NCBI GenBank assembly: GCA_008692225.1
Contig: VICG01000006.1
Location: forward strand, 308,501 to 372,500
Reading direction: 5' to 3'
DNA length: 64,000 bases
From: Monilinia fructicola
Lineage: Eukaryota; Ascomycota; Leotiomycetes; Helotiales; Sclerotiniaceae
In this document: piece after piece, positions 25,201 to 36,599 of the stretch
How the letters are laid out: the number at the start of each line of letters is the position of its first letter
How positions within the stretch are numbered: position 1 is the stretch's first letter
Program-made: the position numbers and the translations under genes
The notes under the pieces: model-generated
What the model was told of the DNA's origin: nothing
Database searches by the model: none
The model's input: only the letters and a program-made list of their open reading frames with translations

Positions 25201-26319
25201 TCATTTATTTATTGTTAACATTAATCGTTAGTTTTTTCTATAGTTGATTTTCTTTTTATTTTTCTTTATCTTCTTTTTTTTCGATATTTGATCAAGGAAT
25301 TATTTTGATCTTTTTTTTCATTATTCTTTTTAGATAAACTGCTTTCTTATAAATATTTTCTTATTTATTAATAAATCAAACAATATTAATTTTTATACTC
25401 TTTCCTAATTAATATTAATTTCAATAATAATTAAATTCTATTGGTTCATTTTATAACCTTTTATTATAGCTTTTCTTATCTATCTATTCTCTATATCAAT
25501 TATAAAATATTTTCTTTCTGGTTTGATATACTTCTTTAACCAATTTAATAAAGTCTTATAATCGTTTTTATTATTTATATTCAGATCCTATTTTATTTCT
25601 TTGTTAATATTATTTTAAATATTTATTAAAAGTTAAAGGTATTACAATTTTGATAGTTTATTGTTAATATTAAGTATTATTTCTAAATTATTTGGGTTCG
25701 TTATCATTATTATCTTTTTTGTTAATTAAAGGATAATAATAATAATATAAAAAGTTATTATTATTATAAAATTAAAAAAAAATAGAATTTTAGAAGCTGA
25801 AATTTTACAATTAATTAACAACAATATTAAAGTTTTTATTTAATAAATAAATTAAATTATAATAATAACGCAATTACTTTATTCAATTATTAATTTAAGC
25901 TTATTATTCCTTTTTTTTTATTAAAAATAAAATAGAACCGCAATCTTACTCCGATTAATTAACCATTAGTTTCATAAGGATTTTATTAATGATCTTTATA
26001 GTCTCAGCTTTAAATTATTATTTTTCAGTTTATTAATTTATAATTATTATTTATATTAAACTGTAATTTCATTAATTATAATTTTTAATAAATCCAGGGA
26101 TAATTTTTATTATCTTCTTATATTGCCCCAAAATGGGTTATTAACTAATATTAATACCAAAATCATTTGTTAAAAAAGTTAGTTTTATACTTCTTTAATT
26201 ATATAAATAGCAATTTCTTATTTAAAGAGATTGTTTTTATTTATTCCAATCTAAAGCTTTTTTTGATACTTCCACTGCAAATGGATAAGCCTTATAAAAT
26301 ATTTTGATTATTTTCTATA

Positions 26320-26440
26320 TATTTTCCAAATCTTCTGATTTTTGCCAAGTATTTTCTTTTTTAGAATAGCCTTTTTAGTGTATAAAATACTCAAGTTTTT
26401 TTCAATAATCTTTTATTCTTAAATTAAGTATCTTTTTTAT
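26320..26440 (-). pseudogene. chromodomain relic of the retrotransposon
   Basis: On minus the reading KIKKILNLRIKDY, stop, KKLEYFIH, stop, KGYSKKENTW then SEDLENI follows the chromodomain pattern of fungal chromoviruses (EILDxRI, LEYLVKWKGY, ENTWEPxEDL). It has the Trp-to-stop change expected from RIP. Chromodomains direct integration to marked chromatin. Confidence 0.8.
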
Positions 26441-26894
26441 TTTCTATTTTAAGATATTATTATTATAAGCTTTGTTTTTTATTAGTTTTAACCCTAGTAG
26501 TTTTATAATATTATTTAACCTATTCACCCTTAAAACCATCTAATAAAAGCTTAATAAACTAACATAAAAAACATTATAACACTTAAATTTTATTGAAAGT
26601 TTTAATTTATAATTTTATAATCCTACTTGTTTTAATATTTTGAATAATCCTAATTTCTTTAATTCTAATTTAATGTATTTTCTATTAATAAAAAGGTTTT
26701 TATAAGACAGCCAAACTATATCTCCAACATTAAATATTCAGGATTTATATTTCTAATTGTAGTATTTTGCTTAAATATTTTGATAATATATCAAATCATT
26801 TAATAAATTAGTATATAAAACTTTAAAACGTTTTATTAATTATATAATATTTTCTAATTTATACTATATATTCATTTTAATGTATAATGGTAAT

Positions 26895-27070
26895 ATAGTT
26901 TTTTCATTTACTTTAAAAACGAGGATAGCTTTGTAATACTTAATAATATCGAGTTATATACAAATTCGATAAGGTATAATAAATTCAATCAATTATTTTG
27001 TTTATAATTTATAAATATCCTTAAAAAAACTTTTAATAATTAATTTAGTTTTTTAATTGATCTATTAGTT
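26895..27070 (-). pseudogene. integrase C-terminal core relic
   Basis: On minus the reading LLKVFLRIFINYKQNN, stop, LNLLYLIEFVYNSI corresponds to the conserved gypsy integrase segment LExYLRxYxNYxQDDWxxLLPLAEFAYN. The missing Trp is replaced by a stop codon. Confidence 0.8.
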
Positions 27071-28789
27071 TATAAATAAAAAACGGTTGATATTTTTCTA
27101 TAGATTTTCAAATAAACTATAAATGTTTCTTAAAATACATTAATAAATAAACTAGCTTTATTTATAATAATTGAGTCTGGTATTTTATATTTTATAAATA
27201 TTTCTTTTTAGGAATAAATAAGCGAATTATATGCTGATTATATCTTTATAACATAATATAAACCTCCCTTTTTTTATCATTCTATATAGGTTATCACTAA
27301 AATTGAATTATATACAAAGTAAAACGATTTGTTTTTTCTATTGATTTTACTACTAAAATTTGTTTTTGATTGTAATATAAAAAGGTCTATTATTAAATTA
27401 AACGTTATATCTCTTTATGATTTATTTAGAATTGGTATTAATAATAATTTATTAAACTTTTTTCTTTTAAAAGCTTTTATAATATTAGCAAGTTAAATAG
27501 GATTTTATATAATTTTTAATATCTATATTTATTCCCTTCTAGTATAAGACTTTTTTTATAAATTCTATGGTTATTATTTATCCAAAATATTTGGTTATTA
27601 GAGAATTATAGAATTTTTGTAATAGTAGCTTCTGCAAATTTTTGTTTAATAGTATATATAATTATATACTATTATAATATTATAATCTATTATATATTAT
27701 ACACTCTAACTTTTCCAGATCTAAATATTTGTTTTAAATCTTTTTTATTTTAAATATTAATCCTTTCTAATACTATAAAGCTTTCTTAATATTTTTAAAG
27801 GTATATAAATCATTTTATATAATTAATAATACTTTTAGGTAACTTAAATTATATTAGATTCTATTCATTTCTTTTAACTTATTTAATAAATATCTTCTAT
27901 TTTCTTTAAATAATTTTAATATTATTATTATAATTTTGTATAATATATCTTTATAATCTTCTATTAATAAAAATGATTTTAATATTTAATCTTATAATTT
28001 TAATAATAATACCAATATAATATCCTTATATTGATAATTAGTTCTTTAGAATGGTTCATTTATCGGATTTCTTTTATTTAGCTTATAAATAATTATAAAA
28101 TCAATTATTACTAGTATTATTACTTATTTTGTTTATTTTTTGGTTAGTAATTAAGAAATAATAAAATATTTCAGATTATTATAATTGAAAATGATTATAA
28201 CTTAATGTTAAATATCTTCTAGAAAATATTTCTAATATTTAATTAAATCTATTATTAATAGCTAATAATTCTTGATTGAATATGTAGTGTAATTTACTTC
28301 TGCTAATATTAGTTTTCTTAAATAAAATGTAATTAATCGGATATTTATGTATATTATTTTATTATTACAATAATATACTACAAATCGCCTTGATTAAAAT
28401 GTTTGTTTTTAGGAAATATAATAATGTTAATAAAAAATGGCTTAATAATAATGCTTTTATAAATACTTTTTTCAATTTATTAAAAGTTAATTTGCATTCT
28501 TTATATTCAATAGAATTTTATTCCTCTTTTTGTTTGTTGTATTATTAATAATACTATAACGTTATACCCTTTTATAAATCTTCAATAAAAATTGTAAAAT
28601 CCTAAGAATAATAGTATCTTTTTTTATACTCTTTAATAAAGACCATTTTGTTTATTAAATCCACTTTAATCAAGTTTATAGCAACATTTTGATCGAAAAT
28701 CATATAATCTAGAAATTCTATTTTGATAACTTTGAAAAAGCATTTTCCCAATTTATAAAATAGTTTTCATTTTAATAGTTTTTTTAATA

Positions 28790-29170
28790 CTTATTTGATA
28801 TAATCCTTGTGTTTTGTTAGGTTTATAAAGTATACTAGGATATTATCCAAATATATAATTATTATTTTATTTATAAATTTTTTAAAATATTTATTTATGT
28901 ATACTTGAAATATGGCTGGGGTATTATATAAACCGAAAGGTATTATTAAATATTCAAATAATCCAAAATAGTTTTTAAACATTATTATTTATTTTTATTC
29001 TTTAAATAATATATATTAAATTGTATACATTTTGTAGATTAAACTTAATAAAAATTTTTTGCTTTTTCTAATCTATTAAAGATTTCCAAAATTAATAGAA
29101 TTAAGTATTTGTTTAAAACAATAATTTTATTCAATCCTCTATAGTTCATATATAATCTTAATTCTAATAA
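28790..29170 (-). pseudogene. reverse transcriptase relic
   Basis: Two conserved blocks are legible on minus. LRLYMNYRGLNKI (about 29120-29165; family LRxCVDYRxLNKI) and FGLFEYLIIPFGLYNTPAIF with IIIYLDNILVY (28791-28982; family YLVMPFGLxNAPATFQ and YLDDILIYS). The catalytic YLDD is now YLDN and VDYR is MNYR, so the enzyme is dead. Confidence 0.9.
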
Positions 29171-32055
29171 TCCTTTTTTGATAACAAACAAGATTAACAT
29201 TTTTGTTTTGGACTTAAATAGTTGTATAAATTTGATTAATATTATTTTATTAATATATTCTTTAAGAATCTGAAATTTATACTTTATTAAATTATATATT
29301 AAACCAAATAATAGTATAATTTTTTTTATAATATAATTTTATAATTAATATTAGATTTATATAAAGGAAGTTTTTTTGCATTTTTTGCATTGAAGATTAA
29401 GGAATATTTTGTATACCATAATGAAATCCACCCTAATAATGCTTTAATAATATCCTTATTTAAATCCTCGGTTTAGGGTTAAGAAAATAATTGCTATATC
29501 TATTAAAACATTATTTTTAGCTAATTTTGCTTTTTTTTCTATATTCCATATTAAATTTAAAAAAGTTATTATATTTATAATAATTTGCAATCTAATAATT
29601 TTTTCATTATTCGTTAATTCTTTTATTCTCCAGTCTATTTTGGAATTATATTGGCATAATTATAGTAATCCTAGTATAATCTTATCTACTTTTAAATTCA
29701 TCTTTCTGAATCTAAATAATTCTAGTTTTTTTATTAATAAATAATTAATATATTTTTTTAACAATTAATAAAAATATAAATTAAAAAATAGTTTTATTAA
29801 TATCCCAGATTATAAAGTAATAAATATTCAGTTATTTATATTTTATCTACTTTAATATTTTAAAATTAATAAAATTTAAGATCACTCCAAAATCTATAAT
29901 AGCTTTAAACTTTATTAATAATCCTATAATATTATTATAAATAATAATAATTATTTGGAAAATTAAGCTTATATCTGTGATTTATAAATAATTATATATG
30001 AATTTTTTTAATTTATATTTTATATATAATAAAGCCAAAGTGATATTTTGTTTTAATAGTAGTGTTATTATTAATAGTATATATTTTACTTTTGCTATTA
30101 TTTGTTTTTTATTGTTAATTTCGTTCTCTAGAAAAGTTACTATAATCTTGCTTTAATCTTTTATTAAATCCGCTTTAATATTATAAAAACTTCTTCTCCT
30201 TATTTTTATTGCTTTTATTGATAAGGAAAAACAATATTTTTTGATTCTTTTGGTTTCTTAATATAATTAAAGACCTAATATAATTTATACTATTATAATG
30301 GAAATATTTTCCATTTGCTTTAACTTTTTTCCTTGCTTTTTGAAATATTTTCAAAATATTTTGTTCTTTTTTCTCTTAAGTTTTAGTTTTTATTTAATAT
30401 ATATAAACTATTATTTACTATATTAAAATTATTTAATAAAAAGCTTTATTGGAATCTTTTATTAAAAATTATTTATTTTAAGAACAATTTTGCTTCTATT
30501 CTAATAAAGTTTTTTGCATTCTAAACAACTATTTTAAATCCTTTATAAATTGTTGGTAGGTTTTTATTTAGATTGTAATATATTTTTTTGAAAAATATTT
30601 TGATTTAACTTTTATCTTATAGTTTACAATTATTGTTTTTTTTTTATAATATTAAATTATATTTTATAATAAGTTTTCAAAATAATTTATTTATTTTTAA
30701 ACTAATTATTTATCCCTTTATTTAATATTAACCATCTTTTAAGTTTACTTTTTAAACTAGTATCTTTTAATTTATATTTAATAAATAACTATTCCTTTAA
30801 AAAAATTTAATTATAAAATTTCGCTGTTTTGGTTATATTATTGTTTAAATAAGTTATTTAGATACATTTTTTAATTAATTCTATTAAATAGTTTTTAATA
30901 ATTATTGCTTAAACTATTTTATTATAAATATCTTTTTAATATAAAATAATTATTTACTTTTATAATCTATATTTTAATATTATTATTATTTTTTTCTGAA
31001 ATTGTATAAAGTAAAGATTTTTAATTAAAATAAATTCCTTAATTAAATAAATGATTTTATTTCTTTTATATATTCAAATTTTCTTTTATTATTAATTGTT
31101 TTAATACTTTGGGTAATGGTTTTATTAAACATAATTCCATTAAAGCGTTTATAATTTAATATTATTATAGTTTTATATTAATATAATTTCTTTTTTTTAA
31201 TAAAAAGCGATTATTATTATTAAAGAAAATTGTTATTTGTTTTTTTATTATTAATAATCTTTTTTCTTAATTATATTCTTATTTTTTTAAAGCTTTGATT
31301 TTATAATATTAAATAATAATAATGATTTGGAATTTTCGAGATATATTAAATATTAAGAATAACCCTATTATGTTATTTTTTGTTAGTAGTATAATCTTAA
31401 TTTCTATATGTGTTAATTATTTTATTATTTATAACTTGCTTGGAATTATTATTGTTATTTAAATTTTTTATATTAATTAAATTGATGTTGATTATGTATC
31501 TTTTTTGATTTTCTTAATTGTAACCGAAATCGGATTTTGGTTGTATTTGCAAAATTTGTTGGTTATAGATAATAAATGGTTTTGGTTCTTTAATTAATTT
31601 TTCGTTATTATTTGTTAATTAAACTTGCATAATTTGTTTATTGTTAATTTAAAATAAAATTAATTTTTCGGTTATTTAATTATCTATTTTCTTTTATATA
31701 CCCTTTCTTTTTATAAGGTTTTCTTTTATTTATTCAAATTTATTGTTTCCTTTTAAGGTTTTTTAGCAAATTTGGATTCTAAGTATCATATAATTTAGAA
31801 ATTGTTATTTTAAGGTTATTTTAATTAATTTAATAAATCAATTTAGCTTTTCAGTTTACAAATTAATATTGTAAAGATTGATTATATATAATATCTTTAA
31901 AGAATATTATATTAGGTTTATTTTTGTAAGATTGTAATCTCTCCCCAATATATTAAGGATAATGTTCAAGAAATTTAGTAATAGATTTTAAAATATTGAT
32001 TATTAATATTCAATTCTCTCTTAACAAACCTAATGTTTTGTAAAATAGAATTCAA

Positions 32056-32208
32056 TATTATGTAATAAAACAGAAACTGAGGGTTAAAAGAGGAACAGTA
32101 ATATAATAGAATTTTATAAAGGGGAAAAAAAATGAGATCCGAAGGATTCCGTTCCTTTATAGGACTAGCGTGGCACGTGATGCTTGGCATCACGTGCTGA
32201 TCTTGACA
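32056..32208 (-). repeat. 5' LTR of the chromovirus
   Basis: On minus it begins TGTCAAGATCAGCACGTGAT. It contains an inverted repeat (arm GCACGTGATGC, 3-nt loop) and a TATAAAGG box-like motif, and ends with a decayed CATAATA. Confidence 0.9.
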
Positions 32209-32486
32209 TTTTTCGTTTTGATTTAGATTAAAAAATACTTTTAGTTATTAAACGTTTAATGCTAATTATTTTTTTAATTTATAACTAGGATTTTTTATAA
32301 TTATATATTTAAAACATTTTAAAGCAACGGAAAATACTCTAATTTTGTTTATACATATTTATATTGGTTATTTTTATCTCTAAAAAAGATTATCATTCAA
32401 ATTTAAAGAAAAAATGTTAAAGAATAGATTTATAATGGAATTTTAAAATATATATATCGAAAAATGAGTGGTTAGCGAATCTTGCT

Positions 32487-32520
32487 TAAGGTGTGCGATA
32501 AACTATAACCGCAACTCTTA
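32487..32520. mobile_element. decayed terminal inverted repeat of MITE family E
   Basis: The reverse complement matches the TIR of the element at 41883-42401 (TAAGAGTTGCGG and TTATCGCACACCTTA) with only C-to-T differences. The other end was not found, so this is a broken copy. Confidence 0.7.
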
Positions 32521-32772
32521 CTTAGTATTGTTTTGGGTTTATACTAGGATAAGAATTAACTAAAAACGAAATGTATTTTAAAAAATTATAATAAATCAAC
32601 GAATCTATTAAAAGCTATAAATAATATTTTATAGTCTTACTAAATTAAAAAATAAATGTTTAGTATATTGAAATTCTTAAAAATCGATGTTTTGTAATAT
32701 ATACATAAAAATCTATAGATATATTATTTTATAAATTTTTACTCTAGCATAGACCCAAAACAACACCAAGTA
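32519..32772. mobile_element. MITE with ~30-bp TIRs and TA ends
   Basis: The left end TACTTAGTATTGTTTTGGG matches the inverted right end (TACTTGGTGTTGTTTTGGG) with transitions only, giving a 254-bp element with an AT-rich centre. TA at both ends suggests a Tc1/mariner-type target. It abuts the TIR at 32487-32520 and shares its TA. Confidence 0.8.
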
Positions 32773-33540
32773 GCATGCCATATTATATACCATACAATCA
32801 ATCAAACAAAGAAAGGAAAAAGTAAGAGTAGATTCGCCTTTGGAAAGTTGAAACGCTGGGTTTGCATGCTAGTGCGTGGGTTGTTGATCGTAATTTTAGT
32901 TAGGGGGAGGGGAGAAGTGACTCGTGAGGAAGAGGTGACTCGTGACTCGTGAGTGAGGTTTAGGGGCTGTGTGTGGATTGTGGGTTGTGGGTTTGTTTGC
33001 ATTAGGGAACTGGTGTAGGATGATGGATGGCATGGTACTGGAGATACGAAGTCGGAAGTAGAATCAAGAGCCAGTTGGAGTCGGCGTCGGCGTCGGAGTC
33101 GGAGTCGAGGTATAACCTTGTTTACGACCTAGGGATGTATGGAGAATGATTTGTAAATGTGTTGATGGCTAGGTATATACAGACAGTACTGGCATGGACA
33201 TACTTTTATGGGTATAAATAGGGATGGACAAGAGGTGATGCAAAAGGGAAGTTCGAGAAGTTCGCGCTCGAGAGTTGCCATGGGGTCTCTCGTATTGTAC
33301 CCGCTCTCTCGGTTGGACGATGTAATGGGTGGGTAGGTTGGTAGGTCGGATGTTATGAGTCCTTTGTATATTTATATATCTGTTTTTGCTTTTGTTTCTA
33401 GTTGATAACTCAACTTATAAATCGACTTCACTTCTCGTTGTGTTACTCTCTTTATTTTTGTTCGTTTGTTCGTTCGTTGAGTTGGAAGTATCTAGGTTTC
33501 TTAATTGTTCATTCATTTGATCGCTCATCATTATCTCACA
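32773..33540. other. intergenic, protease promoter side
   Basis: Mixed composition returns. GTCGGCGTCGGAGTCGGAG repeats lie at about 33080-33110 and GTGACTCGTGA repeats near 32920-32955. No gene is supported. Confidence 0.5.
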
Positions 33541-34869
33541 ATGAGATACACAACCTCAGTCGCCAGCCTCCTGGCTCTAAATAATCTAGTACCAGTAGAT
33601 GCATCCGATGTCATCTCCATGCCCATTCGGTATCTTTATGGAGAACTGAATAAAATCACCACGTCGGTCATGGTCGGATGGTCGGACAGGGTAATGAGGA
33701 GATTGGTCAGAGTATTGAGGTTGTGGTTGATTATGGGAGTTCGGACTTTTGGGTACGTGATTTGTGGTTGTATTTTTGCCTTTCGTATCAACACATCCCG
33801 CAACCTACATCCATGATACGAAATGCCGAAGCAACACACGCTAACCTCCCCAGGTCTTCGGCCCCAACGCCACCGTGAACTATGGTTCCCAATTCCTCGG
33901 GTTCTCCGGGGCGTGCAACACGACCCCAGACATCTACTACCACCCGGACAACGCCAGCATCTCCAACTTCACCGGCTCCTACTCCTATGGCGGGAACTCC
34001 AAGATCCTCCAAGCCAACCAGGTCGTCAACGACACGCTCTTCTTCCCCTCGTACCTCCCCGGCGCCCCCATCCCCAACATCCAAGTCGCGCTCGTCAACT
34101 ACGGCGAAGTGCGCCAGTACGTCCCCGACGGCACGCCCTGCCCCGCCATCTCCTACGACCTCGGCATCATGGGCCTCGCCCCCTCCGACGTGAGCGACAC
34201 CACAGGCCCCAACCTCAAAGCCAACCTCCTCGCGCAAAACCGCATCACCAAACCCCAAGCCTCCATGTTCTTCAGCCCCCCCGCCGCCAACGCCCCCATC
34301 ACCTCCAACCGCACCGGCACCCTGCTCCTCGGCGCCCTCCCCCCCGCCGACTCCTACACCGGGGACCTCGTCCCCGTGCCCCTCGTCATCATCTCCGAGG
34401 GCGTCACCGGCTACTACATCGCGCAGCCCGCCGTCTCCCACGCCAATGCCAGCATCCCGTCCGACGCGCCCCCCACCACCTGTTTGATCGACTCGGGATC
34501 CCTGGCCGTCACCCTCCCCTTCGGCCAGAACAGCACCGACTTCCTCGCCCGCACCGGCCTCCAGGATGACGACTACGACATCGTGTATCCCAGCGACTGT
34601 GAGGATATCCCCGCCGACCTGACCTTGGATTTCGAGATTGCGAGCGCGGCCAACGGGACCGAGCCGAAATCAGTCAAGGTCAAGGTCCCCTACCGTGACT
34701 TGGCCCGCGGGTCCGAAGGCCCCGGGGGCGTCATGCCCGTGGGCAAATGCGTCTTGAGTCTTTCGTTGGGGGATAGTTGTGTGTTTTTGGGGCGCCGTGG
34801 TTCTTGGGCACGAGTTTGGGGGTTGACGATGGGGAGGGAGTGGTTTGGATTGCGCAGGGGAAGTTGTGA
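33541..34869 (+). CDS. secreted A1-family aspartic protease, altered first motif, two frame breaks
   Basis: An N-terminal leader (MRYTTSVASLLALNNLVPVDA) with a weak hydrophobic core suggests secretion. The first catalytic motif reads VVVDYGSSDFW (DYGS where the A1 family has DTGS). An intron at 33753-33853 follows inside the motif, and exon 2 starts VFGPNATVNYGS. The second motif is CLIDSGSLAVTLPF. Many Asn-X-Ser/Thr sites suit an extracellular protein. Two breaks exist. A tandem 8-bp duplication (ATGGTCGG twice, 33670-33685) shifts the frame before the first motif. A G is missing in GGGG near 34790-34793; with it the C-terminus would read GAPWFLGTSLGVDDGEGVV and end at 34869. Substrate is unknown. 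The Tyr in the first motif may affect activity. Confidence 0.8.
33753..33853 (+). other. intron of the aspartic protease
   Basis: GTACGT donor and CCCAG acceptor join DFW to VFGPN in frame. Confidence 0.8.
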
Positions 34870-35173
34870 TGTGAGGTGATGGAGTGAGGTGATAAGGTTT
34901 GTGTTTTGTTGTTGAGGGGTGGGTGGCTGGTTGGTTGGTTGGAGAGACGAATGTACATAGGGGGGTGAAGGAAAGCCTTGCTCATATAGATGTAAATAAA
35001 GAATTGTTAAAAATCGACTATGGATCGAGGAACCGTGAAGACTACTTGTAAATATGCAGAGCATTTCTTATTTGTCACATCGTATACCGTATACTGTATA
35101 CTTCATATTCTATCCTCAAGAAGTCGTCTAAAATATACACGTGCAACATGAAATACTCATACAAAGTCACCCC

Positions 35174-36599
35174 CTAAGAATCTATACTCAATCCATACCC
35201 CTCTCCACTCCCATTCTGCTGCCTCGTAAAATTGCCGAACCTCGCTGGCGGCGTATAAGGCCGCTGCAAGCGTTCGGGAATCTCATCAACCTTGCCCTGC
35301 TTGACCGCCACCGCATCCGCATCCGCCGGCAGCACCGAGAGAACAATCTTACCCTTCGCATCAATATACGCATGCTTCGGCTGCACATGCGTCTTCGAGC
35401 CCCCATACTTGTCCGGCTCGACAAACAGCAGTCCAGGCACAACCTCGGGTCGATAGCTACTTGCCGGCGCGGACTTCAGATCGAAAGCCGGGAAACCGAC
35501 AGGGACGTCGACGACGACACCGCCGACACCGAGAACCGGTGCATATCCAGATGCGTTCTTGGGCATGACGATCCGCGCCTCGACGGGTGGGGGGTGCGCT
35601 TGCGGTCCGTAGAGTGCGTGGTTGTATATCCAGCTACTGCTCCTCCCATACGACAAACCCGCCGAGGGATGAGTTTTCGGGGGCCCCGACTCCGCATAGA
35701 GGGATGTGGAAACTTCGACGGGGGCAGTCCGTCTGAGCGAGGCGATATCGGTATACAGCTCCTCGGTCTCGTCCACGACCGTGCGGACGGGGGCCGGGGC
35801 GAGATCGAGAAAGGCGCGGATCTGCAGGTACAGGGTTGAGATGTCGTGGCGCAGACGACGGATGTAGGTTGATAATTGTTCTTCCGAGATGTCGGCCGCG
35901 GATATCGCTGGGACTTGCCTCACGCCGGCGTCATCCGCTTGCGCCTTCGCACGCGCTTCCTGCCTGAGGGCCGTGGCACATGATTCCTTGAGGAATTGTC
36001 GGAATTCGCTCTTCTTTCTCCCCACCTCTTTCGCAATATATGATTGGAATTCGCCTTCGGTGAGACCTGCGAGCCAGGGCCCGGAAAACTTCCATCGCGT
36101 GTCTTCTCGGCCTTGGCCGACTGCTGCGGGGTCGTTCTGGGCGGAGGTCGTCGTGTCGATGCTATCCTCAAACACACTTTGATGCTTGGGGTAATTCTGA
36201 TCCCGGTACACGGCGCCCCGTCGATTTACTGGATCGCGGAGTCGAGATGGGGATATTCATTTCCTGCCATTTTTGCAACGTCAAGCTGTGATCGGCGGCT
36301 GAATTAAACTCGGTAACGTGCTCGAAGGTATCGATGGCTTCGACGCGGATGATAGGTGTAGATGTGCGGGTTGTCGCTCGTAGTGGTAAGGGACGTTTGA
36401 AACCCCAATCACCTTTTGCGAGGGAGGTCGGTGGGGTGCTAATGGATTGGTGGATGGGATGGGGAAGGGTGGCCGTGTCGGAATCGTAGGTTGCTTGGGA
36501 GGAGAGAGTACCGGTTGGTCTAGGGAGGGGATTGGGAATTGCGAAGACTCTGGAGGCTCGGAGGAGGGCCCCGCCCGGTGACATGCGTGCTGATGCCAT
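35174..36599 (-). CDS. MRP51: mitochondrial small-subunit ribosomal protein MRP51, one frameshift
   Basis: MRP51 is a fungal mitoribosome small-subunit protein needed for translation of mitochondrial mRNAs. The N-terminus (MASARMSPGGALLRASRVF) looks like a mitochondrial presequence. Hallmarks follow: SISTPPTSLAKGDWGFKRP, HSLTLQKWQEMNIPIST and later WKFSGPWLAGLTEGEFQSYI. The C-terminal half contains HDISTLYLQIRAFLDLAP and AKGKIVLSVLPADAD. Total length is about 475 residues, typical of Pezizomycotina. The frame changes by one base near 36225-36235 (in CTCCGCG), just after MNIPISTP. The conserved continuation RDPVNRR, QSVFEDSIDTT is in the next frame. It converges with the aspartic protease on plus. 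Confidence 0.88.

Larger units (their letters stand above)
23574..32208 (-). mobile_element. Ty3/gypsy chromovirus-type LTR retrotransposon, RIP-degraded
   Basis: The element is bounded by two 153-bp LTRs (23574-23726, 32056-32208) and is 8,635 bp long. Orientation is minus: a polypurine tract AAAAGGGGGG (23731-23740 on minus) lies next to the 3' LTR. Decayed reverse transcriptase, integrase and chromodomain blocks read in that order on minus. Premature stops occur throughout, many explained by C-to-T or G-to-A change (for example Trp and Gln codons to stop, YLDD to YLDN). The target duplication is not clear in the T-rich flanks. A gag-like Lys/Gln/Asn-rich reading is present on minus at about 31.3-31.7 kb, but I could not identify a zinc knuckle. 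Confidence 0.9.
21490..32772. other. AT-rich, RIP-degraded transposon block
   Basis: Composition changes abruptly at about 21490 from mixed DNA to very AT-rich DNA, and back at about 32773. Within it are a solo LTR (22692-22853), a full Ty3/gypsy chromovirus (23574-32208) and MITE ends near 32.5 kb. No intact gene is present. The part from 21490 to 22691 shows no recognisable element. Confidence 0.9.

Noticed and set aside
28791..28982. A stand-alone 63-residue gene
   Set aside because: It is a reverse transcriptase fragment of the decayed gypsy element, not an independent gene.
23569..32213. Target-site duplication of the chromovirus
   Set aside because: Flanks ATTTT and TTTTT do not match by transition and are low complexity, so no duplication is claimed.
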